DNA of 36,650 bases, taken from positions 1 through 36,650 of the forward strand of contig CAMDLX010000014.1 of assembly GCA_945901935.1 (NCBI GenBank), in the 5' to 3' direction. Positions 16,799-24,985 of this stretch are shown piece by piece. The DNA is from Bifidobacterium breve. GTDB taxonomy: Bacteria; Actinomycetota; Acidimicrobiia; Acidimicrobiales; Microtrichaceae. How positions within the stretch are numbered: position 1 is the stretch's first letter; every line of letters begins with the position of its first letter. The notes under the pieces were generated by a model that ran no database searches, was not told the origin of the DNA, and was given only the letters and a program-made list of their open reading frames with translations. The translations under genes and the position numbers were made by a program.

Positions 16799-17143
16799 TT
16801 ATTCCTTGGTTGCTACAGCATTTGGCGTGACATTCATCTTTGGTTCGTAGGCCTCTGACTCCACCTCACGAGCTTCTCCACCAACCTGTACCCGCAGAGT
16901 CGTTCGGCACGAGCTGCATGGCCCGTAGAACTCCTCGGTTACCTCTAGGCGGCAGCGAGGACAGGTGAACTCAAGTTGCTGCTGGTCACCAGAATCAGCT
17001 GAGTCCTCGGCATTCTGCGTGTTGAGGGCATCCCCATGAGCGTCGGTTGTTGATGCTGCATTCTCGGTCACCCTGTGAGCTTGCCACGAACTACTCACCT
17101 TGGGCACGACTGTCGGGGACGACTTGCGCAATCGCTGGGCCAT
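16799..17143 (-). CDS. Small zinc-ribbon protein of unknown function
   Basis: 114 residues. The N-terminal half is hydrophilic, Ser/Thr/Ala/Asp-rich and probably disordered after a basic start (MAQRLRKSS). The C-terminal half has FTCPRC, then about 12 residues, then GPCSSC: a four-Cys zinc ribbon. I do not recognise a named family. Such short ribbons often bind RNA polymerase, nucleic acid or other proteins, but nothing here decides this. ATG start with an AGGG about 10 nt upstream. It is transcribed away from the 86-residue gene across a 129-bp gap. Confidence 0.75.
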   Translation of the reverse strand: MAQRLRKSSPTVVPKVSSSWQAHRVTENAASTTDAHGDALNTQNAEDSADSGDQQQLEFTCPRCRLEVTEEFYGPCSSCRTTLRVQVGGEAREVESEAYEPKMNVTPNAVATKE

Positions 17144-17260
17144 CTGTGGAAACCCTCACTCCCATCCCCAGCTCATCCCCTTGATCTCAACCGGATTTCC
17201 CCCGAAAATACTGCTGAATTCACATGGTTAGGCCTCTAGCGATCCACAGGGGCGACATCG

Positions 17261-17266
17261 TAAAAT
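17261..17266 (+). promoter_or_regulatory. Leaderless -10 box for the 86-residue gene
   Basis: TAAAAT, a near-consensus -10, lies exactly six bases (cggttc) before the ATG at 17273. No ribosome site is present, so the message would begin at the start codon. No good -35 is visible. Confidence 0.6.
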
Positions 17267-17272
17267 CGGTTC

Positions 17273-17533
17273 ATGAACTCCGCTAATGCATCCAACAGCT
17301 CCCAAGGAACCCAGTTTGAACTTCACCTTGCGGATGGAACAGTTCAACGGGTTGAGGGCGCCGATGCCTACCAGCAAGAACAGTCAATGACCACATTCTT
17401 TTGCAGCAACGCCGGTCGGCAGACTGTGGATTGCTGGTCGGTCCGCGTAGCCAGCTTTCGCACGGATGGCATTCTGTGGATTCGGCGCATTGAGGCCGTG
17501 GCCGCAGAGGTTCGTCACTTGAAGCCTGCATGA
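17273..17533 (+). CDS. Small hypothetical protein, 86 residues
   Basis: No recognised domain. The sequence FELHLADGTVQRVEGADAYQQEQSMTTFF opens as a beta-hairpin-like segment; the second half has a single Cys-Trp (VDCWSVRVASFRT) and ends LWIRRIEAVAAEVRHLKPA. The clean fit of start codon to a near-perfect leaderless promoter, plus protein-like composition, argues it is real. No signal peptide or membrane segment. Function unknown. Confidence 0.6.
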   Translation: MNSANASNSSQGTQFELHLADGTVQRVEGADAYQQEQSMTTFFCSNAGRQTVDCWSVRVASFRTDGILWIRRIEAVAAEVRHLKPA

Positions 17534-17569
17534 CGGAGCCATTCAGCCGAGGCCTGTATTCCTGAAGGG

Positions 17570-17584
17570 GCCGCTCGACGCGGC
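17570..17584 (+). other. Small GC hairpin in the gap before the FAD oxidoreductase
   Basis: GCCGC and GCGGC around TCGAC form a 5-bp stem with a 5-nt loop, without a T-tract. Possibly a weak terminator of the 86-residue gene, possibly nothing. Confidence 0.25.
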
Positions 17585-17670
17585 GAAATCTCATGGGTGT
17601 GAATACCAGCGAAGGACCGCCACGCGGTAATCTCCAGTGCGGGCTGCTCCGAGCAGTCCGCCTACTACAT

Positions 17671-19218
17671 ATGACAGAACCCACTCCAGAGAACTCACCC
17701 ACAGCCGCCAACTTAAATGTCCTAGTTATTGGGGCTGGTCCGGCAGGCCTGACAGCAGCATTTGAACTCGAAAAGGGTGGGGTTCACAGCACCATTCTGG
17801 AAGCTGACGATATCGTCGGGGGAATCTCGCGTTCAGTTGAACGTGACGGCTACCGCTTCGACATCGGTGGTCACCGCTTTTTTACCAAGGTGCCCGAAGT
17901 TGAGGCCCTCTGGCACGAGATCCTGCCAGATGAGGACTTCTTGCTGCGTCCGCGCATGAGTCGGATCTACTACGGCGGCAAGTACTACGACTACCCCATC
18001 AAGCCGGTAAATGCACTGCTCAACCTAGGCCCCATCGAAGCACTGCGATGTATAGCCTCGGCGCTCTGGGTTCGGATTCGTCCGCCCAAAGAACAAAAGA
18101 CCCTTGAGGACTACATCGTCGCAAATTACGGTCGCCGGCTGTTTGATCACTTCTTTAAGACCTACAACGAGAAGGTTTGGGGTGTTCCAGCATCTGAACT
18201 TTCCGCAGACTGGGGTGCGCAGCGAATCAAAGGCATGTCGCTTTTTGCCGCAGTCTGGGAGCCTATTCGAGCCAAGTTTGCTGGCCGCCGAAAGGGTTCT
18301 GCGCAAGTAACGAGCCTGATCGAGGAGTTCCAATACCCCAAATATGGCCCCGGAATGATGTGGGAACGCTGCACCGAACTGGTTCAGGCCTCTGGATCAA
18401 CAGTTGAGATGCAGACTCGGGTTGAGAGGGTCGACCACGCAGATGGCGCAGCAACATCAGTCTGGGCTCGCACCAATGGTGGGGACTTAACGGAATACCC
18501 AGTCGATCATATTGTCTCCTCGATGCCGTTTCCGCTATTGCTCCGGGCTATGAGCCCCCAGCCGCCCGAAGCGGTACTGAGTGCTGCCAAGGATCTTCAC
18601 TTCCGGGACTTTCTGACGGTTGCGCTAGTCGTGCCAGAGTCCGCTGGCTTCCCGGACAACTGGATCTACATTCACTCCCCTGATGTGATGGTTGGACGTA
18701 TTCAGAACTTCGGTTCTTGGTCGCCGTACCTGGTCAAAGATGGCAAAACCTGCTTGGGGTTGGAGTACTTCGTCTTTGAAGGCGACGAACTCTGGAACGC
18801 CACTGATGAGGAACTCATCGCTCGTGGAACCCGGGAACTTGATGCCTTGGGTCTTGGTGACCCTTCAATTGTCGAGGCTGGCTACGTCGTGCGTCAGCCC
18901 AAGGCCTACCCGGTCTATGACGAGTTCTACGCCGATAACGTTGCTGTACTCAACGATTGGATTGTTGAACACACACCGAACGTGCACCCAGTTGGACGCA
19001 ACGGAATGCACAAGTACAACAACCAAGATCACTCCATGCTGACTGCATTGCTATCCGCTCAGAACATATTGGGTACTGGCGATCACGATATTTGGACTGT
19101 GAATGTGGACGAGGATTACCACGAGCAATCAGAGGGCCAAAACGGCTCTACCAGCACAGGTCGAGACGCACCCGTCATTGCTCGCGATGCCGCTCGGGCT
19201 AGCTCACGCTTGGGCTAG
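17671..19218 (+). CDS. FAD-dependent oxidoreductase, UDP-galactopyranose-mutase-like
   Basis: About 515 residues from the ATG at 17671 (MTEPTPENSP); the frame extends to an ATG at 17593, but that adds 26 residues with no domain. Seen: dinucleotide-binding VLVIGAGPAGLTAAFELEKGG, then an acidic strand end and GGISRS, then FDIGGHRFFTKVPEVEALW, the pattern of the UGM/protoporphyrinogen-oxidase-like group. The C-terminus has the flavin-contacting VGRNGMHKYNNQDHSMLTA. Its placement among glycosyltransferases suggests a sugar-nucleotide or lipid-linked sugar substrate, but true UDP-galactopyranose mutases are shorter, so the reaction is unproven. It ends on the same CTAG that contains the stop of the convergent gene. 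Confidence 0.85.
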   Translation: MTEPTPENSPTAANLNVLVIGAGPAGLTAAFELEKGGVHSTILEADDIVGGISRSVERDGYRFDIGGHRFFTKVPEVEALWHEILPDEDFLLRPRMSRIYYGGKYYDYPIKPVNALLNLGPIEALRCIASALWVRIRPPKEQKTLEDYIVANYGRRLFDHFFKTYNEKVWGVPASELSADWGAQRIKGMSLFAAVWEPIRAKFAGRRKGSAQVTSLIEEFQYPKYGPGMMWERCTELVQASGSTVEMQTRVERVDHADGAATSVWARTNGGDLTEYPVDHIVSSMPFPLLLRAMSPQPPEAVLSAAKDLHFRDFLTVALVVPESAGFPDNWIYIHSPDVMVGRIQNFGSWSPYLVKDGKTCLGLEYFVFEGDELWNATDEELIARGTRELDALGLGDPSIVEAGYVVRQPKAYPVYDEFYADNVAVLNDWIVEHTPNVHPVGRNGMHKYNNQDHSMLTALLSAQNILGTGDHDIWTVNVDEDYHEQSEGQNGSTSTGRDAPVIARDAARASSRLG

Positions 19219-21236
19219 CTGCCCTTTTTGGCTGTTTCTGAAAAAGCTAGCAACTGCGGGATCAGCCACGAAGCGTGTTCTCTCAGTGCTGATCCTGACA
19301 GGTGCAAGCCATCTGGACGATCCGTCTTTAGCTGACGTGCGTCTGTCCAAGAGCCAACTTCAATGACTGTTGCCCCCATTTGAGCTGCAACTAACCGAAC
19401 CGATTCGGACCAAGCATCTGTCCATGACTGATCACAGCTCGTTCGACGATTACTTTCAACGCAGTAGAACTCGCCAGCAGGTCGGGCTGGGGAAGCGAAA
19501 AACACCTTGGCGCCAGTAGAACCAGCGATCTCAATTGCGTCTCTGAAAGTCTTATCTCGTAAGGCCGCTCCCTCTGCTGACAAGAATTCCGGATCATCGA
19601 CTCCAAGCACATCGATGACGACTGTTGTGTAGATCAAGACTGCATCAGGCCGAATGCCGAGCACATTTGTTGCCCAAGCTTCTCGCCAATCAGGGCAGCC
19701 CTCTGGACCGTAGCTACATCCCAACTCTGTGCGATCCCATATCTGTACTCGTGGGTCAGCCACTGCTCGGAGACCATTCGAGACGCCTCGGCCCGTGGAA
19801 TCACCAAGAACAAGGAGCTTGAGTTGAGTTTGGCAAGCAGGCACATCTGGATCCGCAACCTCCCCGACTGTTGCAAGATCCATTTCCGAATCCAAACCAA
19901 ATTGTGGAGCGCTTAGCGCTACGGGGATGCAGACGGTAGTGGGTGGAGAGGAAACCTCAGACTGAGCATTCGCTGATCTGGCAGCAACAATTTTGCCTGG
20001 GTCGGCAACTCTTCCCAAAGTCTCCTGAACCATCTCTTGCGGCGTCGGTGTACGCGGCCAAGCAACAAGGATTGCAACTGCGGTGATCCCGAAGAGCAGG
20101 CCTCCCGTCAAACCAAGACGCCTCCAAGAGACTTGCCCCATGACTACTGGCTGCTCGATGATGCGATGAACCAGCGCTGCCAAGGAGACGCTCAACCCGA
20201 TGACGACCAGGGAGCGGGTAAAAAGGCTTCCCTGCGAGCCAAGAGCAACGATGAGTGGCCAATGAATCAGATAGATCGCATATGAGCGCTCCCCTATCCA
20301 CACGAGCGGAACCCAAGCCAAGGTTCGAGTAGCCACCGGGTTGCTCACTGCCGACGCAACCGTTGCGCAGGCTGCGAGGGCAATAAGAGTAAAGCCACCC
20401 CGGTGCAACCAACCCTGCTCGGGCACGAGGTTGAACAACAAGAAAACTAAAGTGACCAACCCTGCTGCCCCGCAACTGCCCACCACGATGCGCCCATTGC
20501 GGCTACGGGGACCACTGAAGAGTCCGAACTCTTTCCAACCCCAGGCAAGCGCTGCGCCAACGAGCAAAGCGATTGCCCGGCTGAAGGTGTTGAGGTACGC
20601 GTCTTCGGGGCTGAGAACCCAAGCAATGTAGATCGAGCAGGAAGCCAAGATTCCTAGGCCGAGCCAAACCACGGCGGCAGTTGTCCGCCTTGCAAGTGCA
20701 AGTAGGCCAATCAGCAGAACGGGCCAGATGAAGTAGAACTGTTCCTCAACGGCTAGCGACCAAAAGTGCCGGAGCGGGGAAGGCCGAACGAATTCTTCGA
20801 CGTACCCGCCGTGAGAGAGTTGCCACCAATTCGACACGTTTCCCACTGCTGCAGCTGTCTGCGAGCCAAGTGCTCGCTGAGCATCGGCCCCCCAAAGCTC
20901 AAACAAGCCAGCGAGAGCCACCACGCTGAGCACAACCCACGCCAGTGGCCAAAGTCTACGTACTCTGCGAATCCAAAAACCTCGCAAGTCAATCGCCTGC
21001 TTAGTGTCATGCTCACGAATGAGAAGGGCAGTAATCAAGTAGCCCGACAAGACAAAAAAAACATCTACTCCAATGAACCCACCAGGAAGGAACCGAGGGT
21101 CAAGGTGGTACATCACGACACTTGCTACGGCAAGTGCCCGCATACCATCAAGAGCAGGCATTCGTCGCGCTTTTCTGACCACCACTGGAACAAACAGTTG
21201 GTCGCCAAGAGAAGTTGCTGCTCCCGACTCGGTCAT
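19215..21236 (-). CDS. Acyltransferase-3 with C-terminal SGNH domain
   Basis: 673 residues. Membrane O-acyltransferase: residues about 25-400 form ten or so segments beginning MPALDGMRALAVASVVMYHL with the catalytic-type His, followed by GGFIGVDVFFVLSGYLITALL and HFWSLAVEEQFYFIWP. An extracytoplasmic linker leads to an SGNH hydrolase-like domain with GDST (Ser480), a GC-type second block and RPDGLH near the end (Asp642, His645): a complete catalytic set. Fused enzymes of this kind (OatA, OafB) transfer acetyl groups through the membrane onto glycans. Its ATG overlaps the stop of the preceding acyltransferase gene (ATGA), so they are co-translated. Acceptor glycan unknown. Confidence 0.92.
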   Translation of the reverse strand: MTESGAATSLGDQLFVPVVVRKARRMPALDGMRALAVASVVMYHLDPRFLPGGFIGVDVFFVLSGYLITALLIREHDTKQAIDLRGFWIRRVRRLWPLAWVVLSVVALAGLFELWGADAQRALGSQTAAAVGNVSNWWQLSHGGYVEEFVRPSPLRHFWSLAVEEQFYFIWPVLLIGLLALARRTTAAVVWLGLGILASCSIYIAWVLSPEDAYLNTFSRAIALLVGAALAWGWKEFGLFSGPRSRNGRIVVGSCGAAGLVTLVFLLFNLVPEQGWLHRGGFTLIALAACATVASAVSNPVATRTLAWVPLVWIGERSYAIYLIHWPLIVALGSQGSLFTRSLVVIGLSVSLAALVHRIIEQPVVMGQVSWRRLGLTGGLLFGITAVAILVAWPRTPTPQEMVQETLGRVADPGKIVAARSANAQSEVSSPPTTVCIPVALSAPQFGLDSEMDLATVGEVADPDVPACQTQLKLLVLGDSTGRGVSNGLRAVADPRVQIWDRTELGCSYGPEGCPDWREAWATNVLGIRPDAVLIYTTVVIDVLGVDDPEFLSAEGAALRDKTFRDAIEIAGSTGAKVFFASPARPAGEFYCVESNRRTSCDQSWTDAWSESVRLVAAQMGATVIEVGSWTDARQLKTDRPDGLHLSGSALREHASWLIPQLLAFSETAKKGS

Positions 21237-24097
21237 TGCTGCCCTGCGACTCTCAAGGATTCGGGGCCGAGCCAGTCTGCAATGATTCGCGAGTACTCAT
21301 CAGTGAAGTGCAACCCATCGGGTCGAACTTCGACATTGATGTCCCCACCGGGTTGTGCAGCCTGCCATGCGGCAAGGTCAAGTACGTAAGCAACTCCCGG
21401 CCGAAGAGAAACTGCCTCGAGGAGAATCTGGTTGAGTCGATCAGTTCGGGCGGGATCAGATTCAGGAAGATCCGAAAATCCCTGATCTAAACCGGCGTTG
21501 AAGTGTGACTGCGTCATTACCTGCACACTCGCCCCGGTGCTTCCGAGCAGGTCAATAGCCGAAAGAAACTCAGACAGAAGGTAGTGATCTACCGCTGGGT
21601 CACCCACATGACGGAAACGATCAGCACCTTGGAAGCGTCGATCTACTACTTCCCAAATACTCGAGGACAGCAGAACGATGTCTGGTTGAAAACCGTTGAG
21701 CCAGCCAGGGATCTGTTGCGCCCAGTCACACTCAGCGCGGAAGAAGTCGATGTCTTGTTGAAAGCGGAAGGCGCCCCCTCGTGCGATCGGGCAGCCGAAC
21801 TGGGCAGCGTTGAATACTTGGATCTGCTGCATCGAATCTGCCCACCGCTCAAGGCCATATCCATAGCTATGCGCCACCGAATCGCCGACGACTAAAACCC
21901 GAGTCGCGCTCTCGGGCAAAACCCTTCTCCGAGTCGATACTTCTGGTGCTGCCGGAAGTGGATTCTCCAAATTCAGCACACCAGAGGCAGGCTGCTGCGC
22001 TGCTAGCGAAGTTGCAACTGCAGGAACAGTGGCAGTTATCCTCAGCTGAGACTCGATCCACACGCGTATCTGAACAGCGGCTTTGAGGCTAACTCCAACC
22101 CCATCGGGGCGAAGCGAGGGATCAAATTCTCCGCCTTCTAGGGATCTCATGTAGCTCGCAAGGTCGAGCAACTGCAGCCCGCGACTGGTTGCTACCTGGC
22201 CGAGTAGTGCGTTGTAGCGGTCTACTCGGGCATCGTCATTTTCGTAGAACTCGGGAGTCGGCGCACCCTGCCGTATGCCAACTCGTTCTACTTGGCGCAT
22301 TGCCTCTGCGGTTGGGTCGGCGACAGGTGCAACCTCTGGAAGGACACTCGGCGTGAGAGTCCTTCGCATATGTGGAAGCGTGAGCAAAACAACTTTTGTG
22401 CTCGTTGACGCGAGTTGGTCCACGAGATCAGCTATGTCAGTTCGAAGAAAATCTTCGATCTGGGGTGAATCGGATTGTTCCCAAGCGGATTGACTAGAGA
22501 TCCGGCGCGGCGACAGGTCGCGAGTCGTACCCGTTACCAGCGTGTACTCCGGCAGCTCAGTCTGAACAGCAGTGGTCCAGCCCTGTCGCACTCCGGCGCA
22601 TCGTTCGACGTCCCGTTCGACTCGTCCGTCCGAGAGCGAAACCCAACCGCCGAGGGCCAAGCCGCAGTCAGCTACGCCATGCGCCGAATTCTGTAGTCCC
22701 TCAGATTCTCCGGCTGTTGCAGTGATTGATTGAATAAATCCATCACCAATCGACAGCGTTCGCAGCGGCAGCGGCGGGGGCACAGTTGTGGAAGTAGAAG
22801 AAGAATTAGCTGAGGCCGTCTGCAGCGATGACTTCGGCTCAAGATTTCTCGTGATCAGGAAAGTGCCCACAAGTATGACCACTACGACTACCGAACCTGC
22901 TTTCAGCGCTGTAACGCCCTTCAGCCGGACGCCAAGCCGAACCGGATTCTCGAGGATGCGAAACATGAGGACTGCGCAGGGCAACGTCACGGCAAGACGC
23001 AACCCAAAGAGTGGCCACTGTGAGAGTCCTGTTCGGGCCGGCGTCAACCATAAGAAAATTGGCCAATGCAGCAGGTAGACCCCATAGCTGATTCGACCAA
23101 GCCAGAGCAGAGGGGCAATCGAGAGTGCTCGACTCAGAACACTTTGTTGTAATCCAGCGAAGATGATGACTGCAGTGCAGGTTGCCGTGAGCAGGAATCC
23201 CCAGGGGTACAACCATTCACTCCTAAGTCTTGCGACATGCCACAGCCAGCCGGTCACGCAAACTGCAGCTAGCGCGAGTACTAGGAGCAGTCGTTGCAGC
23301 TTGACCGAGCGCACGTGAAATCCTCGCAGCGTGAAACAAGCCAACAGTGCGCCAATCAGAATCTCTGCTGCTCGAGTCTCAGTCCCAAAATACGAGCGGT
23401 CAATTGCTCCCCTTGCAAGAAGCCCATTCGCAAGAGCCGACAGCAGTGTCAGCGTAGCGAGCACTCCGATGAGCAACCGAAGTCGCTTTCGTTGGGTCCC
23501 CCGTCCGATCACTAGAAGCACTCCCATAACGAGGATGGGAAGAATCAAGTAAAACTGCTGTTCTACAGCCAAGCTCCAGAAATGCTCGAGCGGACTCGGA
23601 GCGGCAAACCTTGCGCCGTAGGAGCGGTCAGCCCGGATGAAATGCCAGTTCAGCAATGACACCAGTGAGTAGGGAACATCAGATCGCAGATCACGAAGCT
23701 GCTCCGTGTCCCACACACCTGCTGCCCCCATAGCAACCACTAGGGCGATCGTGACCCAAGCTGCCGGCAGAAGCCGACGACCGCGACGTGACCAGAACCG
23801 ACGGCAATCAAGCGTTCCCGCCGAGACCCACTCCCGAAGCAGCAAGGATGTAATCAGGAAGCCGGACAGAGTAAAGAAGGCAGAAACTCCAAGAAATCCT
23901 CCGGGGAGCCAAGTAAATCTAGCGTGGTAGAACAGCACTCCAAGAAGTGCTACCGCACGAATGCCGTCTAGCGCTGAAACCTGACCAAGAGGCGCCGCGG
24001 GAATTCTTCTTAGTGGGATCCTCGCCTGGCGCTTCGGGCTGCTACCAGTACTTGTTGGAGAAGTTCCGCTAGGGGAAGTTACGTCGGCCATACCCAT
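21233..24097 (-). CDS. Acyltransferase-3 with two tandem SGNH domains, the first degenerate
   Basis: 954 residues; ATG at 24097 or 24091. The acyltransferase-3 domain (about 35-400) begins VSALDGIRAVALLGVLFYHAR and has LGVSAFFTLSGFLITSLLLRE and HFWSLAVEQQFYLI. Then come two SGNH-like domains. The first, about 445-690, begins LSIGDGF (Gly453 where the nucleophile Ser should be) and ends RPDGVGVS (Asp665 kept, Gly668 at the His position). The second, about 730-945, is canonical: VVGDSV (Ser740), GC block, and RPDGLHFTD (Asp927, His930). So one domain looks catalytic and one looks like a binding or scaffold copy. The start is 3 nt after the stop of the DPM1-like gene. Fused acyltransferases normally have one SGNH domain. 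Confidence 0.9.
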   Translation of the reverse strand: MGMADVTSPSGTSPTSTGSSPKRQARIPLRRIPAAPLGQVSALDGIRAVALLGVLFYHARFTWLPGGFLGVSAFFTLSGFLITSLLLREWVSAGTLDCRRFWSRRGRRLLPAAWVTIALVVAMGAAGVWDTEQLRDLRSDVPYSLVSLLNWHFIRADRSYGARFAAPSPLEHFWSLAVEQQFYLILPILVMGVLLVIGRGTQRKRLRLLIGVLATLTLLSALANGLLARGAIDRSYFGTETRAAEILIGALLACFTLRGFHVRSVKLQRLLLVLALAAVCVTGWLWHVARLRSEWLYPWGFLLTATCTAVIIFAGLQQSVLSRALSIAPLLWLGRISYGVYLLHWPIFLWLTPARTGLSQWPLFGLRLAVTLPCAVLMFRILENPVRLGVRLKGVTALKAGSVVVVVILVGTFLITRNLEPKSSLQTASANSSSTSTTVPPPLPLRTLSIGDGFIQSITATAGESEGLQNSAHGVADCGLALGGWVSLSDGRVERDVERCAGVRQGWTTAVQTELPEYTLVTGTTRDLSPRRISSQSAWEQSDSPQIEDFLRTDIADLVDQLASTSTKVVLLTLPHMRRTLTPSVLPEVAPVADPTAEAMRQVERVGIRQGAPTPEFYENDDARVDRYNALLGQVATSRGLQLLDLASYMRSLEGGEFDPSLRPDGVGVSLKAAVQIRVWIESQLRITATVPAVATSLAAQQPASGVLNLENPLPAAPEVSTRRRVLPESATRVLVVGDSVAHSYGYGLERWADSMQQIQVFNAAQFGCPIARGGAFRFQQDIDFFRAECDWAQQIPGWLNGFQPDIVLLSSSIWEVVDRRFQGADRFRHVGDPAVDHYLLSEFLSAIDLLGSTGASVQVMTQSHFNAGLDQGFSDLPESDPARTDRLNQILLEAVSLRPGVAYVLDLAAWQAAQPGGDINVEVRPDGLHFTDEYSRIIADWLGPESLRVAGQQ

Positions 24098-24100
24098 TAT

Positions 24101-24898
24101 CTAATCAAGGGTAGCTCGGCCACTAGGTTGAATTTTGGACATCAAGTACCTACCGGGGGCAGTCTGACGCAACCGTTCCGAGACTCGTGGTGCTCGAAGT
24201 GCCAGGCCCCACCAAGTCACCCTGAGTTCTGTCTCGACCATGGTTCGTACCACAGCCATCTTCGAAGCCCCTGCTACCCTATCCACAAATACAATAGGTA
24301 GCTCAGCTATCACCAAGTTGGCAGCTGAGAGCCGGTAAGCAGTCTCAATCTGAAACAAATAGCCATTAGCTGTTGTTCCATCAATATCGATTCGCTCGAG
24401 AGCAGTTGCTCTGTAGGCACGAAATGCCGTCGTCGCATCAGCCATCCGCAGTCTGAGCATGGTCCTGGCATACGAGTTGCCCCATTGTGAGAGTTGCCTC
24501 CGAATCCAGGTCCAGTTAGGAATCGACCCGCCCGGAACATAGCGCGAACCGATAGCCACATCGGCCCCGTTATCCACAGCTGCGATCAGCGCTGGCAGCA
24601 CACTCGGATCATGAGAGAAGTCTGCATCCATCTGAATAATAAGCTCATAATTGGCATCCAACGCATGGCGAAACCCGTGGCGGTATGCAGCGCCCAAACC
24701 TGCCTTGCCGGGACGGTGAAGTACTTCGATGCCGCCTAGGTCGACTGCCGCCTGATCGGCAATTTGGCCCGTACCGTCTGGGCTGTTGTCATCGCACACA
24801 ATCATGTGCAGATCGGGGCAAAGATCCCGAATGGTCTCGAGCAGGCGCCGAATGTTCTCGGCTTCCTGATATGTGGGGATCACAAGGGTTCTCTGCAC
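24101..24898 (-). CDS. Polyprenol-phosphate sugar synthase (DPM1-like GT2)
   Basis: Transfers a sugar (mannose in the best-known members) from a nucleotide sugar to polyprenol phosphate at the cytosolic membrane face, making a donor for GT-C enzymes. 265 residues. Seen: LVIPTYQEAENI, IVCDDNSPDGT, RPGKAGLGAAYRHGF, the metal-binding QMDADFSHDP, IGSRYVPGG, and DATTAFRAYRATAL. There is no C-terminal membrane anchor, so it is a DPM1-only form. GTG start preceded by TACAGT plus six bases. It heads a unit with the two acyltransferases. Mannose or another sugar cannot be told from sequence. Confidence 0.9.
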   Translation of the reverse strand: MQRTLVIPTYQEAENIRRLLETIRDLCPDLHMIVCDDNSPDGTGQIADQAAVDLGGIEVLHRPGKAGLGAAYRHGFRHALDANYELIIQMDADFSHDPSVLPALIAAVDNGADVAIGSRYVPGGSIPNWTWIRRQLSQWGNSYARTMLRLRMADATTAFRAYRATALERIDIDGTTANGYLFQIETAYRLSAANLVIAELPIVFVDRVAGASKMAVVRTMVETELRVTWWGLALRAPRVSERLRQTAPGRYLMSKIQPSGRATLD

Positions 24899-24904
24899 GT
24901 AGAG

Positions 24905-24910
24905 ACTGTA
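24905..24910 (-). promoter_or_regulatory. Leaderless -10 box for the DPM1-like/acyltransferase unit
   Basis: Minus-strand TACAGT, six bases (ctctac), then the GTG at 24898. No ribosome site. An 87-bp gap separates this gene from the stop of the upstream GT-C gene, leaving room for a separate promoter. Confidence 0.5.
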
Positions 24911-24985
24911 CCGGCAGGCGAGGCTTCGGCTCTTGCTTTGGGTTGCTAGTCAAAGGATCCACTCAGCTGCCAACGGACCTGCCAG

